64,000 bases of DNA from positions 25,931,737-25,995,736 of the forward strand of contig NC_052679.1 of the NCBI RefSeq assembly GCF_016802725.1. Direction: 5' to 3'. The stretch's first letter is position 1; each line of letters begins with the position of its first letter. Positions 46,697-60,198 of this stretch are shown here, piece after piece. Both the position numbers and the translations under genes were made by a program. The notes below the pieces were generated by a model. That model worked only from the letters and a program-made list of their open reading frames with translations, ran no database searches and was not told the DNA's origin. The stretch comes from Solenopsis invicta (taxonomy: Eukaryota; Arthropoda; Insecta; Hymenoptera; Formicidae).

Positions 46697-47576
46697 ATTT
46701 TACGTAAATTGTAATACATTGCTGCGCTAATGTAGAGGTATATAACAGATTGCAAACAAGTTAACTCCTTCTATTTTTTTGGGGGGCATTTGCGGCGTAA
46801 ATATCGGAGTTACAAGTTAATAAATTGATTTTTGCAAAAACGACAAAGTTTTGTAAAAAATATAATAGTTTTTTACTTCTTTGTCTGAGATTTTTTTTTA
46901 TTGGAAAAGGGGAAAAATTGAAAAGTTGGAACTTTATTTAATTGTAAGTTGGATAAGAGAGAAACTTATTGCAAATATCTCTACAAATGTTGAGTTAATT
47001 GAATAAAAACTAACTAGATGAGTTGGTGTAACAACAGTTTTTAAAAAATTATAAAAAAGGATCAATTTTTAAAATCTAAAATTGTAAATTCCTTAAAAGT
47101 AAAAAGTGCAAAAAATATATGTATTTTACAATGGATAGAATATTTTTGCTCCTGTTAAACAAATTGCTGCACAGTGTCGGTTAGAAGCATTATAACAGTG
47201 ACACATTGACATCATTGTGCAAGAGAAAAGAAAAGAAAATATCGCGAATGGTAGAGTGGGTAGCGGCAGTCAGACCGGCGGGCGTCCACGCTGATATAAC
47301 ACTACCAGCGTACAGCTGATGCCATCCGATCAATACGAAGCGTTGCGGCATGGAACGTTATAGAGAGTACGTCATATGGCTTAACCTGTTCCATTCTGAG
47401 AGCCATTCCGTAAGCGATTCATTTTCATGCCACGTTTTTCTCATGTTTCACCTTTTATGTGATCTCACAAATCTCAGCCCATGTCCCGTCTTTGTTTTTT
47501 AAATCAACCAGCACTCCGTTGCGTCGCGTTGCGTCGCGCCGCGTCTCTCGCAGTCGTTGATAAAATACATATAAAA

Positions 47577-47616
47577 ACACACACACACGTACACACACAC
47601 ACACACACACACACAC
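47577..47616. repeat. (CA)n microsatellite
   Basis: About 18 CA units with a single GT interruption. Confidence 0.93.
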
Positions 47617-47848
47617 TCGCGCATACACGCGTGTTCTCAAAGCTCTTAACATATTTACAAAATTGTGGAAGATTGATAAACGAGATAGTTTTATGACTTT
47701 TTTTATAATAATATTTTAAAATTAATTAATATAAAGTTACAAAGTTAATATTTTCTATATTTTCCCTGATCTAGTATTATGAATTCAGAAAAATAAAATC
47801 GTAATAAAAAACTAGGCTTTTTTTTTCTATTTTTAAAAATTATACAGA

Positions 47849-47902
47849 AAAGATGGCTGTAATAATGAAGAATTATGATTCTTCTTTATCACAGCCATCT
47901 TT
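47849..47902. repeat. 25-bp-stem hairpin
   Basis: 47849-47873 (core AGATGGCTGT, AATGAAGAA) pairs with 47878-47902 with two mismatches and a 4-base loop. It lies upstream of the pHCl coding region. Confidence 0.75.
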
Positions 47903-49318
47903 GATTTTTCGAAAAAATAAAATTAAAGAAAAAATTTTGCTCTTTCCATTTCTTTTTGAAAAATACGGGAAAATGACTGTAACCGTAACAGAGAACTTTA
48001 TTGATGATTTACTTACTTATTACAACTTTTAAATGTGACAGATATTTTAAAACCATTGACGTAGAAGACAATAAAGGTGACATTATCTTTAAAAGAACAT
48101 TTTTAAAAAACTAAGAATAAGAAAAAACTAGAAAAACTTGATTACCCCGATCGATTATACAAATATTTTGGCAATGAGTTACTTGACTTGTGCTAGTTAC
48201 TAATGTCTGTCAGTTGGACAGATTTTATGTTGGAACGATTAACGTTGCCAAAGAAAGAACTTGACCGAAGTTGTCAAGCAACGGTTGCAGGGATTTTATG
48301 CGAATGAGAGGAATTGAGTTCGCCGACGCTACTTAATCACATCGTGGCACGCGCTACATCAGCAAAATGGTATGAGAAATCACGCGAAGTCGTAAGCGGG
48401 ATAAGAAATAGGTGAGGGGCAAGGTTGTGCATGGATATGATGTGGTATAATCTTAAAAGCGAAATGAAAATTGAAGAAAACGATGTTAGTGAAACAAGTA
48501 AAAGATGTCAAAGACAATTTTAAATTAAGAATATAATTGTGAAAAAATATATAATTCTAAATAATAAAAATAAATAAATGCAAATTAAAAATTTTATTAC
48601 AATAAAAAGGAAAAAAATATCAAGTATTGTCAAACGTGTTGCTTTACTTGTAACAATTGCACAACGGGTCACTATATCTTACCAAACTTTCTGGAATTAT
48701 ATATTTCTGGAAATATATATTTTGTAAAATGATCAGCAGTGAATAAGTCAGCAATAAAAGCAAACATTAAAGCGTTACTCAAAGGGATTAATGTATTTTT
48801 GCCCAAGATAAAAATAGTAACAATAATATATACTCGTAATTTATAATGGTGCACTATTATACATATATGTATAGAAATAATGTACATACATATGTATATA
48901 AATATATATTAATATACCTTAATGTGAGATATGTAACTGGCCGTAATGGACGAGGCAGGCTTTCGTTATTCGTTGTGTAGGTCTGTCCCTTCAACTTTTA
49001 CGAGCACTCATTCTCGCGCACGACCTTTTTCATCCATTTTTATAATGAAAATTCTTTAGTGTATCATCGTCATCTCAGCACAGGCAAATTGTCACCACCT
49101 AAAAACAGTAAGCAATAATGATATAATTATATGATAAAAATCGTGCATGGAGAAAACTTTGTGCATTCAAAGAGCAAAGTTGTGTTTTTCAATTCCTCAT
49201 TGAGATAATAACGCATAAACGTAAATATTTTACTTAAAAGAAAAATATAATGAAGAGCAAGAAAGAGAGAGGGAGAAGAGGGATTGTATATACACATTCG
49301 CATTTATAAAGATTAAAT

Positions 49319-49338
49319 TGATATATATATATATATAT
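49319..49338. repeat. (AT)n microsatellite
   Basis: About ten AT units. Confidence 0.88.
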
Positions 49339-49857
49339 TTTAAGAAAATCTATCAAGTTTTCTAAATTATATCACTGCAAATTTTATTAGAGTAAATGAT
49401 TAGAGTAATGATGTTAAAATTGGAAAGTGATGATAGAGTAAAACTAATAATTGACATATATGGTAAATAAAAATGTCAGTTGTAAATTTAAGTCAGCTTG
49501 ATTTTGACGTTTTTTTTTTTATTATCGTCGTTCATTAATTTATTAAATGTTTGATTTTTTTCTTTGATAAGTTATTAATAAAACAAGTGTTAGTTAATGA
49601 TTTCTTATATTTTTTATTATTTTAATTCATAATTTCGTTAATTTTAAAAGTGGTATGATTCAAAAGATCCACAGATATGATTTAGGAACCGATTATCTAA
49701 ATTGTATTTTTTGCAACATGTTACAAAAAGATAAGTTTATAATAAAGTCATTTGTTATTAGTGAAACGTTGTACTAATACTAGAAACTTGAAACGTTAAG
49801 TTACAATTTCAAACATTTATTTGCATACAACTCACAATCAGTATTACATAGGAAGCA

Positions 49858-50640
49858 TTAGGTTGTACTAATGAATAATCCAAAATTTTCGGTTTTTAAG
49901 GTATCTTTTAAAAAAAGTATATAAATATAATACAAATTTTTCCATCAAAGTATATTCGTCATTGCTTTCTCTAATTTGAAGCCATCGGCAGTCTTTCGTC
50001 TTTCGGGCAGCTTATCTCAGAAAAATACTGTGTCTTTGATAAAGTCATGATAAAGTCATCGAGCCATTTTCGGATCTTATTCACTGATTAGAAGTGCGTA
50101 TTGAATGAGGAGATGTGTTGTATCGACTGGAACAAGTGGTAATTCAAAGAAATTCTATCTAGTGAATATGTCAGGTGTAACGAGACGTTCTAGCCAAGAT
50201 ACATTACGATGTCTTTTGTCTTAAAAGCAATTTAGTCTGAAGTTGTCATGCAGCAAATTTAGAATGTTCTCCTTTGCCAACACATGGTCGTTCCAATTTC
50301 TGATTCAAGTAGTTTAATTGACGTTGGCACAAGTCTGTAGTAACTGTTTCATTTGATTCCAACAGCTCATAATAAATTATACACTTAGGGTGCGTTGATT
50401 CTCCATTCGAGTGTTCCCAGGTATTATTTTATTCTCGTTTAACAATAAGGCTAAAATGATACTTGAGGGTCACTCGAATGAGGAATCTAAATGCACCCTT
50501 GATCAGGTCCTTTTAAGGCTCTCCAAAGCGTTGTTTGTCCACCAAATTGATCAGTCGAAAGTCACTATTTTTAAATTGTGCTTGAGCTTAAACCATAATT
50601 ATGTATACATCGTCTGCACACGTTACAACCTCCTCTGAGA
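49858..50640 (-). pseudogene. mariner transposase relic
   Basis: On the minus strand, broken frames read IIYYELLESNETVTTDLCQ, then YHLFQSIQHISSFNTHF, then IRKWLDDFI and DKLPERRKTADGF. These are the central and C-terminal parts of a mariner (DD34D) transposase. TTAGGTTGTACTAATGAATA at 49859 fits a mariner terminal repeat. Stops, frameshifts and a 116-bp insertion (50388-50503) make it dead. Confidence 0.75.
50388..50503. repeat. small palindromic MITE inserted in the mariner relic
   Basis: The left arm AGGGTGCGTTGATTCTCCAT (then TCGAGTG) is matched by the complement of the right arm (AGGGTGCATTTAGATTCCTC, then ATTCGAGTG). It interrupts the mariner frame just before IIYYELL. Confidence 0.65.
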
Positions 50641-51131
50641 AAAAAATTAATCAAATTGCATGCTTTTGTAGTATTTTTTTTCCTGTTGAAATTCGTAAAA
50701 AATGCGGTGTTGAATAAACACCTTATCTATTGCCATTTTTGACACTATTAAATATCATACTTTTTAAGATTATGTTAGGTCTTCCCTCAAATTAAGTGCC
50801 ATTTTTAATAGCTACGTGTTAACATTATCTAACTTTAAAAGAACGGGAATACTAATTAATTTTAAATTACTTTTTTTAATGTTTAAAAGATTTGAATTAT
50901 TAGTATACCTAATGAAATAAAAATTACTTTTATATACAAGGATTAATAGTATTTAAAATATGTATTTAAAATAAAATAAAGTAGTTATTTAGTATTTATT
51001 ATTTCAGATAACTTTTTATGACTTTTTTGTTTTTCATTTTATATTTTAAATAAGTTTCTAAAATCTATTTTATACCTTTTATTTTAAATAAGTATCAGTT
51101 ATTTTATTAATCACTGTTATATAAACATGTA

Positions 51132-51134
51132 AAC

Positions 51135-51180
<46 letters not shown>

Positions 51181-51185
51181 ACACA
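51132..51185. repeat. (CA)n microsatellite
   Basis: About 25 CA units with one CG and one TA interruption. Confidence 0.95.
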
Positions 51186-51829
51186 AGTGGTACGTATTCG
51201 GCAATTTTCTTCTACTATTAAAAGAGGATAGAGGAATAAGGGAAAAAGTGAAAAATAAAGAAATTTCTTACTTTCAGTGTATTAAAAATGTTTTTTTGAC
51301 ATTTTTATGACTTATAGCTTTTTATGACATTAGTTGTTAGTACTCTACGATTCCCCTACTATCTCACAAACGCACATCCGTTTTTTTCCCTCAAATTACA
51401 TTTGTTTTATATACCCGATAAACTTCTATCTATAGAGTGATTAGTAAAGTTTTATAGCTAGTGATGATAAGAATTGTGATGCATTAATATTTATCGCGAG
51501 TTATTGTATAAAAACAAAATGAGATATTCCATCTTCCTTTTCCTTTCTCTACATATAAAACGCCATAATAGCAATAAAAATTGTATTCCAATATTGATAT
51601 TCTAACATTACATATGTAATAAGTATACGCGAGAGAAATATTGAGGAAATTCAAAAATATTTCTATGAATATGATGTGATAATTAGACAAATAATTTTAT
51701 TTCCTGAAATAAATAAGACTAGGGTAAATTAACCGAGAAAATTAAATTATATACTTGGGAATTAGCACAATAATCTCGTGGCTACCGAAGGACGCAAGTC
51801 CGTTAACGTGACCCTGGCTTGTCTGACTA

Positions 51830-51831
<2 letters not shown>

Positions 51832-51879
<48 letters not shown>
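51832..51879. repeat. (TG)n microsatellite
   Basis: About 23 uninterrupted TG units. Confidence 0.95.
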
Positions 51880-51881
<2 letters not shown>

Positions 51882-52153
51882 CGTAATGCCATCGATAACG
51901 TGCGCTCTCTTATCGATCCTTAAGTTTTATACTGCGCCTGTAGCGGCCACTTTACATTTTCTTACAGAAATAATGAACATATACGTGCATGTGATTATTT
52001 ATATCGATAAGACTAGAGAAGAAGATGATATTTATATCAACCTTTTGACATATAATTGGTGGCTATAGTCTATAATAATAATGCAAAAGAAATTCAATTA
52101 GAAGAGAAACTGAAATTGCAGATGTGCATACTTTTATTTAGAAAATATTATCT

Positions 52154-52299
52154 AATAAACGATTAACAATAACGCAATCTTAATGTTATAAATTCATACT
52201 TAACAATGTAATTGTTACGTACACGTGTTATATTACATTTATATTGTTGAGTATGAAGTTACAACATTGATGCCATATTAATTACTAAGTGTTTATTTA
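52154..52299. repeat. foldback MITE, copy B
   Basis: The arms AATAAACGATTAACAATAAC and the complement of TAAGTGTTTATTT are inverted, with TTCATACTTAACAATGTAA and TTCATACTCAACAATATAA inside. Same family as 45027-45180. Confidence 0.5.
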
Positions 52300-53179
52300 T
52301 AACATTGTGAAATATACAGATGAGTACGTAGAATAAGAAATTTTAGATTATTTTTAAAATATTATTTGATCTTACTTTCGCAGAAATATGAGAGAAACGT
52401 ATTACTTGTATATAGCGATGTGCTCGGGATATATATGTGATTTCAACAGCGGTATTACCGTTTTCATAAATCACTTATTAATCTGCTCGATCGCTGACCA
52501 AGATTGACGGTATGAGGATGAGAAAAAAATCATGTGAGAACGAATGCACATGTCTTACTTTAGTATCTACAAGAATAGATAAGCTCTTTTTTTCAGTATT
52601 TCTCTTTAGTTCGAAATTCCTACAAATATCTGTTTCTTTATAATTTTCCGTAATTTATACGTATTAATAATATATGCGTATATAATTAAATCTTTTACAT
52701 ATGATTTATAATGATATATATCGCACGTTAAAGTCATAATTACACCGTTTGATTTTGTGAATAATTATTTAAAGATAATAAATATAATTATACCAAATTG
52801 AAATATCAATGTTTTATTATTTCCATCTCTCTTTATATGTGCACAAAGGAATAGGTGTTTTTAAAGAGAAAACAATTATTGTTCAATAAAATATTACTAT
52901 TTTCTAAAAAAAAAAGAAAAAAGCTATTTACGCGAGTGCAAATAAATTACTTCTATTCACATGTGAATTATCCTTAATGTATATTTAATAATCGATTATC
53001 AATGTAGAGAAGACAGGAAGAAAAAACAATTTTATCTATTGTTTAAATTGATAAGTAAAATTGATGGCTAAACCATCTACTTTCCTTCTTTTTGTAACTG
53101 TCACTTTTACTGTAATCTTTGGCCATGCGCTATTTTGAATGTGGCCGACACAACTAATAAGATATTTGTAGATTAGTCA

Positions 53180-53985
53180 TTTGGGTGTATTAAGTGTACA
53201 AATTAGTGCTTTCTCATTCGGTATCTCATAACTCCATTTTCAAAATATTTTCTCCAAAATATTTTCTCGCCTTTTTGTGGTGTGCAAATGCGAATCTCTA
53301 TGTTTACCTAAAGCCCTGTATACTTTGACGAAACAAACGACTTGTATTACTTGACAAAACATCAATAAACACAATAAGCAAAAAGCAACATTTAAAGTAC
53401 TGCATTTTGCTCACATTTTATGAAAAAGTAATGCTATTGAAGCTACGGAAAGGATTTATTTTGCTCTAGATGAAGGTGCTGGTTGTTCATAAAATGTGCA
53501 AAAATGGTATAAGAGGTTTTAAAGTAGAGATTTTATTTTGCAGCACGATAACATTTGACCACATACTGCGAAGAAGATGAAAGATATCATCTATATACTT
53601 TAGACTGGGAAATTCTTCTTCAACTCTACGATTTTTTCAACCCCCTCATCGAATTATCCGTTCCTTAATATCATTTAACTGATATACATTTTAAGATAGT
53701 GGTAGAGGTTCGAAAAAAGTCTTAAAAATTTTATCGCGCATATCAAAATTGTCGAGTTTTTTGTGAGAGTTTTGTCAGCTGTTTGATAGATCTCTGGCGG
53801 AAAAATTCTACAAAATTTTACACAAATTTCAGAAATGCTACAAAAATTTATTTAAAAAATGCTATAATTGGAACGCTTTCAATATTTTATTAATATAATT
53901 TTAATTATTAAATACATATTTTTATGGAAAAATAAATTATATCTACAAATTTTTATTTTTAGTAGAACTTTGTACTTATTCTGAA
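53180..53985 (+). pseudogene. internally deleted mariner relic
   Basis: Broken plus-strand frames near 53420-53530 read SNAIEATERIYFALDEGAG, then VQKWYKRF, as in the N-terminal helix-turn-helix of mariner transposases. At 53540 they pass directly to LQHDN, PHTAKKMKDIIY and DWEIL, the region of the second catalytic aspartate. The middle of the protein is missing. AAGTGTACAAA near 53200 and its rough inverse near 53965 may be the ends. Confidence 0.55.
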
Positions 53986-55649
53986 AGGGGGAGAAATTTT
54001 TTCCTCCAAGATGAAACAACGTCATAGAAAATAATAAAAATTATTTCAAACATTAAATCTTTATTTGATTTTTTGAGAAAATGCTTTAATTTTTATGAAA
54101 AAAGCTATCGAATTAATTTACATCTAATAATTCGTAAGAACAATTTAATAATGTAATATATATCGCAAAAATGAATATTAAGAAAGAAGTGCTGAAATCG
54201 TATACAAAAAGAATGATTTTGTTGAAATATTTAAAAATTTAGCTAGACATAAATTTATCTCTCAAAATAATTATATTAGACACTATAGCCGATTGCTAAA
54301 ATGTTAAAACTTTTTATGACATTATTATCATGTTGAGGATATATAATTATCTTGTCTTATATAATTATTTTCAAATCTGTATTTAGTTATATATTTCAGC
54401 ATACTAACTTCCATTGTTTTTTTTTCAATTATATTTATTTTGTATAATTGTAGGGAGTCTTTTTTCATACTTTTTAAAAATCTACTTACGTAATTTTGTG
54501 TCACACCGTTGTATTCTTTAATTTTTATTTTTTCCGATCGGGATTCTTTATTTAAGCTTCACTTTAAAATCATCGAAAAAATGAAAAATTATATCGAAAT
54601 TTATCGAATTAAAACTGCTTTATTTTTGTCGCGATAAAATGTGGCAATTGTTTAAAACGTGAATCAAAGTTAATTTCAAAATAAACTACAGTTATCAAAC
54701 TTCTTGCACATAAAAGTGTTTTAATCGATGCTGTCAAAATTGTCATAAAAAAAAGTAAGCACCTCTTCACATTTTTACATCTAATAACAGATGTAATTAC
54801 AGATATACAATAGGAATAGATAAAATATTTATAAAATCATATTCAATAAAGAATGAAAAAAGTAGAAGGCATAAAGTGATATAAATAAAGTGATACAAAT
54901 AAATAAGCAATTTATACCCTTCTTCCTCACGTTTTATCAAAACCAGATAGGTTGTTGTTTGGATGTTTGCCGTTTTAAAAAATGGGTCGCGTTTTATACA
55001 GATCTGGAAAACTTTAATGTAGAGCATTATATTTATTATTTAAAAAATATATACTCTTTGAACGCAAAAAAATAGATACATATGCGTGATATTGACTTCT
55101 ACTTCACTATGACGTAATTTTCTTACCACCTAGGGTGAAGGTTGCAGTAAAAGTAAAGTTATGGTTGCGTAATAAGTTTCAATAGCACTGATTGCTGCCT
55201 TCCACATCACTTCAACATTATACCATGTACGTAACCTTCTAATCGCAATAATAGTATATACGTATGTTTCGAGGGCGCGATATTTCGTTATATTTTTTTC
55301 TATACTTACAAGGAGAGGCCGCCAGCTGGAAAATGCAAATTATGATTAGACCTTAATAGCGTGAAAGGTCTCACCTATTATACATGAGTACATATGTAAA
55401 ATATTAGATGTAAATAGTCAGCCATTCAATAGTAATTAACAATAAACGATTTTAGTGTCTTGTATAGGTGTTGTAAGACGTCCATAGTAGTTACCAAGTT
55501 ACCGACCCGATACCGCTCGAATCCAGATATTACTATTTTTTATTTTTAATAAATTAGAAAATATTTTTTATTTTATTTAAATGCGAAAAGTTATTAAAAA
55601 ATAATGCATTTTTAAATGGTCAATATTATTCTATTTTCTATATAATCGA

Positions 55650-56038
55650 TTTTTATTTCATAATATAAATTTTGGGATGAAAATGATTGCAAAGACATAA
55701 ACAGATACATTTTTGACAAATTCGACATTGTATAAAAGATAATTTTAAGGAAAAAAAAAATCTGGAAAAATCTGGAAATCTGAAAAAAAGCATTAGATAA
55801 ATGTATGTATTTTGAGTAAATTTTTTGTTTATTTTCTTCATCTATTTTTGTTTACCTTCTGCTTTTTTCCTCTTTCTACCTTTTCTCTTAACTTTGCTTT
55901 TTTAAAGAATTGTCGAAATCGAAATGTGAATGCAGTCAACTACCTTTTATTTTGTCTTCCAATTTGCCAAAAATGTCTTTGTTTTCTTTGTTTTTACCAT
56001 AATTTTCATCCCAAAATTTGTATTATGAAATAAAAAAT
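55650..56038. mobile_element. MITE with about 90-bp terminal inverted repeats
   Basis: TTTTTATTTCATAATATAAA, then TTTTGGGATGAAAAT, at the left is repeated inverted at 55995-56038. CATTTTTGACAAATT also has an inverted partner. The interior is pyrimidine-rich with no gene. Confidence 0.65.
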
Positions 56039-57084
56039 GAGATAAAAATATAATTTTGTAAAACATAAATTAAGATTTACTATTTTTAAATGTGTTAATT
56101 TTTTTATGCTGTTTCACATTTAAATAAAGTAAAAAAATATTTATGTTTTTATTTAAAAAAAAAGATAGCATCAAAATTCCAATTTGGATCCTACTGATAT
56201 TTAAAGAAAGAAAAGAAATATTTAAAGGAAGGATACTAACTAAATTGTTTATTGTTAATTAATATTTAATAGCGAGCCATCTACACTTCATATTTCACAT
56301 GCGTATTCACGAGATGTTTCTATTACAAGTTATTAAGGTGTGATTATGATTTGCGATTCACAGCTGGCGGCTTCTCCTTATTGTTAATAAATGTATTAAA
56401 ATATTGAAAATTTTGAGTTAGAGTATTAATGCTCAGAGGAGTATAAATTTAAATACACTATTTACAATAGCCATGTGCATGAAATAGTACACTCAAAGAA
56501 AAAAATTGTACTAGCAAGTATAAATTTGCGAACAAATAGTATCTCAACTATATTATAAAATTACAATACTTAATAACAAAATGATCTAAGAAAATACAGT
56601 AATATATTAAGCATTTGTAGTAAATCGCTGAATAAATTATAGAAAAATAATGACGCAAATGTAGGTGACGGAAAAATTGAATCGCCTGAGATTCGAAATT
56701 AGGGATCCTTTATTCTCACTTTTGGCACTTAACGTTCCCTGCTACATACATTAATGCTACATACACTTCACTGCTCGTAGTTATTTCGATCGTATACTTA
56801 ATCGATCGTACGTGAAAATAAAAGATTATTAAAACTATAAAATAGTATATTGAACTATGTACATTAAACTATGTATTTTTTTTATTTTGGAATATGTTCT
56901 GTTATTTTAAATGTAAAGTTTTTAATTATACACTTTTTAATTAAAAAGCGTATAATTAAATCTTTGATTTTATTGACCTCGATAATTTTTATATACTTTT
57001 ATATAAATAATACAGACGAGTGAAGAGTTAAAAATAAAAACACTCAAAAAAGTTAATTTTTCTTAATATTCTGGGGTCAATGTA

Positions 57085-57086
<2 letters not shown>

Positions 57087-57147
<61 letters not shown>
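57087..57147. repeat. (CT)n microsatellite
   Basis: About 30 uninterrupted CT units. Confidence 0.95.
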
Positions 57148-57151
<4 letters not shown>

Positions 57152-57790
57152 GATAATAAAACATTTTTAAATAAAATATTAAAAAATGAGATATTTTTGA
57201 ATTTTGGAATAATTTTTAGTTACAGATAATTATCTTTCAAATTTTCAATATCTAATTGTGTTAATTATTGAGAAAATATTACTTTTTTAATTTTATTATA
57301 ATGTATTTTTTCACATATAAGTTGAAAGTTTTAATCTTATTCGAAAAATGCATGCATCATCAATAAAATCACTCCTATGCGAAACAGACTACATTTCGTC
57401 ATGACCATGACACAGTAGTGTCTTTTCGTGCCAGCCGACGTGTGTAACCAAGAGATCTGAGGCTTAACCTTTTAGTTTATTGCGACAAATATTTCGTATA
57501 TATGATATCATATGGCATGTTTTTACTTTTACCGATTTTGTTAATGTAAAAGTTAATATTTTTATATGAGTAAACATTATTGCGTACAAAATTTTTTTCA
57601 AAAAAATCGTGGAATAAATTGTAAACCAACCATTAATAAAATTATAAATTGATTAGTAATGCAATTTAATAATTATTTTATTTTGTTTTTTTTACAAAAA
57701 GATAAAACAAAAAATTGTAGAATGTTATAACTCTGAGTTCTTGAATTATAAACAATATATAATAGAATATATATAAAAAATTTTGAGTAC

Positions 57791-57823
57791 ATACACACAC
57801 ACACACACACATACACACACACA
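57791..57823. repeat. (CA)n microsatellite
   Basis: About 15 CA units with one TA interruption. Confidence 0.92.
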
Positions 57824-60117
57824 GAAATATGTTTGTTATTAAAAAATTGTCTTACATATTACATATAAACTTACAATCAAATTTTATTTAGAGTAATATA
57901 ATCTAATTTAATTTTTGTTATATATAATATATATTAATTTTTAATAATACTAAATTAATAAAATATTAAAATATTAAATAATAATAATATGAAATTTCAA
58001 TGTTAATATTTTATTATATAGATTTATATTTGTCAACAATTTTAGAATAATTTGAGGACAACTAATAAAGGTCTTTGGTTTTTGCTATCATTTCAATGTT
58101 TTCCGCGTCAAAATACTTTCAAATACTATTTTTATATGTTAAAATTTTATTAAAATCTCTCTCTTTTTAAAGATGTTTTTGAATTATAAAACCTAGATTC
58201 TATTTTTACTTAAAAATTGGACAGTACATGAATAATGATCGCGTGTGCCAATGCGGAATACACAATGTGGCATAGACTTTTTCGTTCTAAGGCTACGGTC
58301 GTAAAAGCGGTAAGTGTAGCATCGACTCGGGGTAGTAACTGTGTATTGAGCTATCGCAAGTAGTAATGCCGCGCATCAAGGTCAGCCGGTCTGTCTGACT
58401 CAGTCGCGGTCGCTTTCACTCGAGAATAAGTGACCTTACAACTCGCGGCACAAAGAAATGATACGTTTTTTTTTCCGCTATCACGGTTAATCGCACGATG
58501 AGCAACAAGAATTTTATCTCACACTTGAATGAAATATTGAAATATGAAGTATGAAATATTTTATCATTGATATTCTTCAAAATTTTTTTGTTTTGCAAAT
58601 TTTATATGGAAATATGCTTTTTATAATAATAGAATGTATAATAAGTGTGAAGTTTCACAGATCTTAGTTCCGTCATTGTATCGCATTCGGCACTATTTAT
58701 GTCGAGGGATTATTTACAATCAGTCTCGTTAGATGCAAATTATCATGTTGCATTTTGAGATTGCGCAAATTCAAATCACGAACGTATAAATATATGACAT
58801 AGATTGTTCTATTTCACATTTGTCTTATACACGTGCGCGCGCGCTCCAGAGAGGGAGAGAGAGAGAGATTTGAAAGTAAAACTTCTTAATAAGAATTAAA
58901 TTTATGATAAAGCTGTAAAACAATTGTCTGTACCACACTAAATTCTTTCAAATAATTCGCTTATTGATATAAGAAATTAATTTAAAACGTTAAATAATAA
59001 AATAAATCTTTTTTCAAATTTAAGTGACAAGAAGCGATTATTTTTTCATGTTAATCTTTATATAATTTTTTTATGCAATAAAGCTTTATGATTTATGCTT
59101 GCTTTTATAATAATAAAGCAAAGAAAGTTAATCTCAGAAAAATACAAATATAGAGTGAAAGAAAAGATATTGTGATTTTTTACGCATTAATTAGCTAACT
59201 TGATTAGCAGCTAAAACAGAAAAGATTACTAACAAGGAAAGATATGGAAGTGTCCCTATCCGATTTTGACGAGTCTTTAATATGTTATAGTACAGATCAA
59301 AACAAAGGACACGTATTTTTTTTATCCTTGCCCAAACTCACTTTTAGGGGATGAAACACCTCTGTGAAGAAAAGTTCGGTTTTTTTCTTTCGAAGTGTAT
59401 ATCGTCGAAACTATAAGAGATACAAAAGAATATTTTGAATGAAAGTTGAATGGCTTCAAGAGTACTTAATAACAATGACAAAAAAAATTTGTTTTTAAGT
59501 TTCTTTTACACTTTTCCCCACCACTTATTTTTTTTCAAAATTGTTATTTCTTTTTATAAGCAAAATAAAGGTTATTTTGGTACGAATTTAAAGGTATATG
59601 ATAAGTTATGTTCCGACTTTCGAAACTAGTATGTATATGTAAACGGACGAATCGATAATGAATCTATGAAGACTCCAGTCTTTCTGCGGAAAGATTATTT
59701 TTTGTGTAATACTATGGGAGTGAATAAAGTTCAAGTTAAGTTTTGTTCTTTCCGAGTTGAGTATACATTAACTGTAGAAAACTGAAACAAGTCTCTCACG
59801 ATGTCGCGCAACTTATCTATAATAGATTCTTTTACAAATGAGTTTTTATTTTAGGAAGTGTTAAAATTTTTATCAATTTTAACCAAACTAAATTTGCTAG
59901 ATTTTTAAATTGATAAAATAGTTATTTGTTTATTCTGCATTTTCTACTAAAATTTTACGTCAAAATGATGTATGTTTGCTACTTGGATAAGTGAAATTAC
60001 CATCAGCTCGACCTCGGTTGACCTGATGTTAAGGCAGCATTGCATTGACGTTGAATGCGAAAGAAATAGGGAAGGGATGAGTGCATTTACCTGATGACGT
60101 CATAGAGAAAGGGAAAA

Positions 60118-60198
60118 GAGGGAGGAAAGGATAGTGGGAAGCTTGGGAGAGGGGGGGGGGAGGGGGGCGAGCAGGAAGAAGGAGAGAGGGAGAGAGCA
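60118..60198. repeat. purine tract with long G runs
   Basis: An almost pure A/G sequence with G runs of up to nine (GGGAGAGGGGGGGGGAGGGG). A G-quadruplex candidate on the plus strand. Confidence 0.85.

Noticed and set aside
51778..52068. 96-residue plus-strand frame beginning MATEGRKSVNVTLAC
   Set aside because: It has no ATG start at that point (TTG/GTG-type start), runs through the (TG)n repeat as Cys-Val, and shows no domain or splice context.
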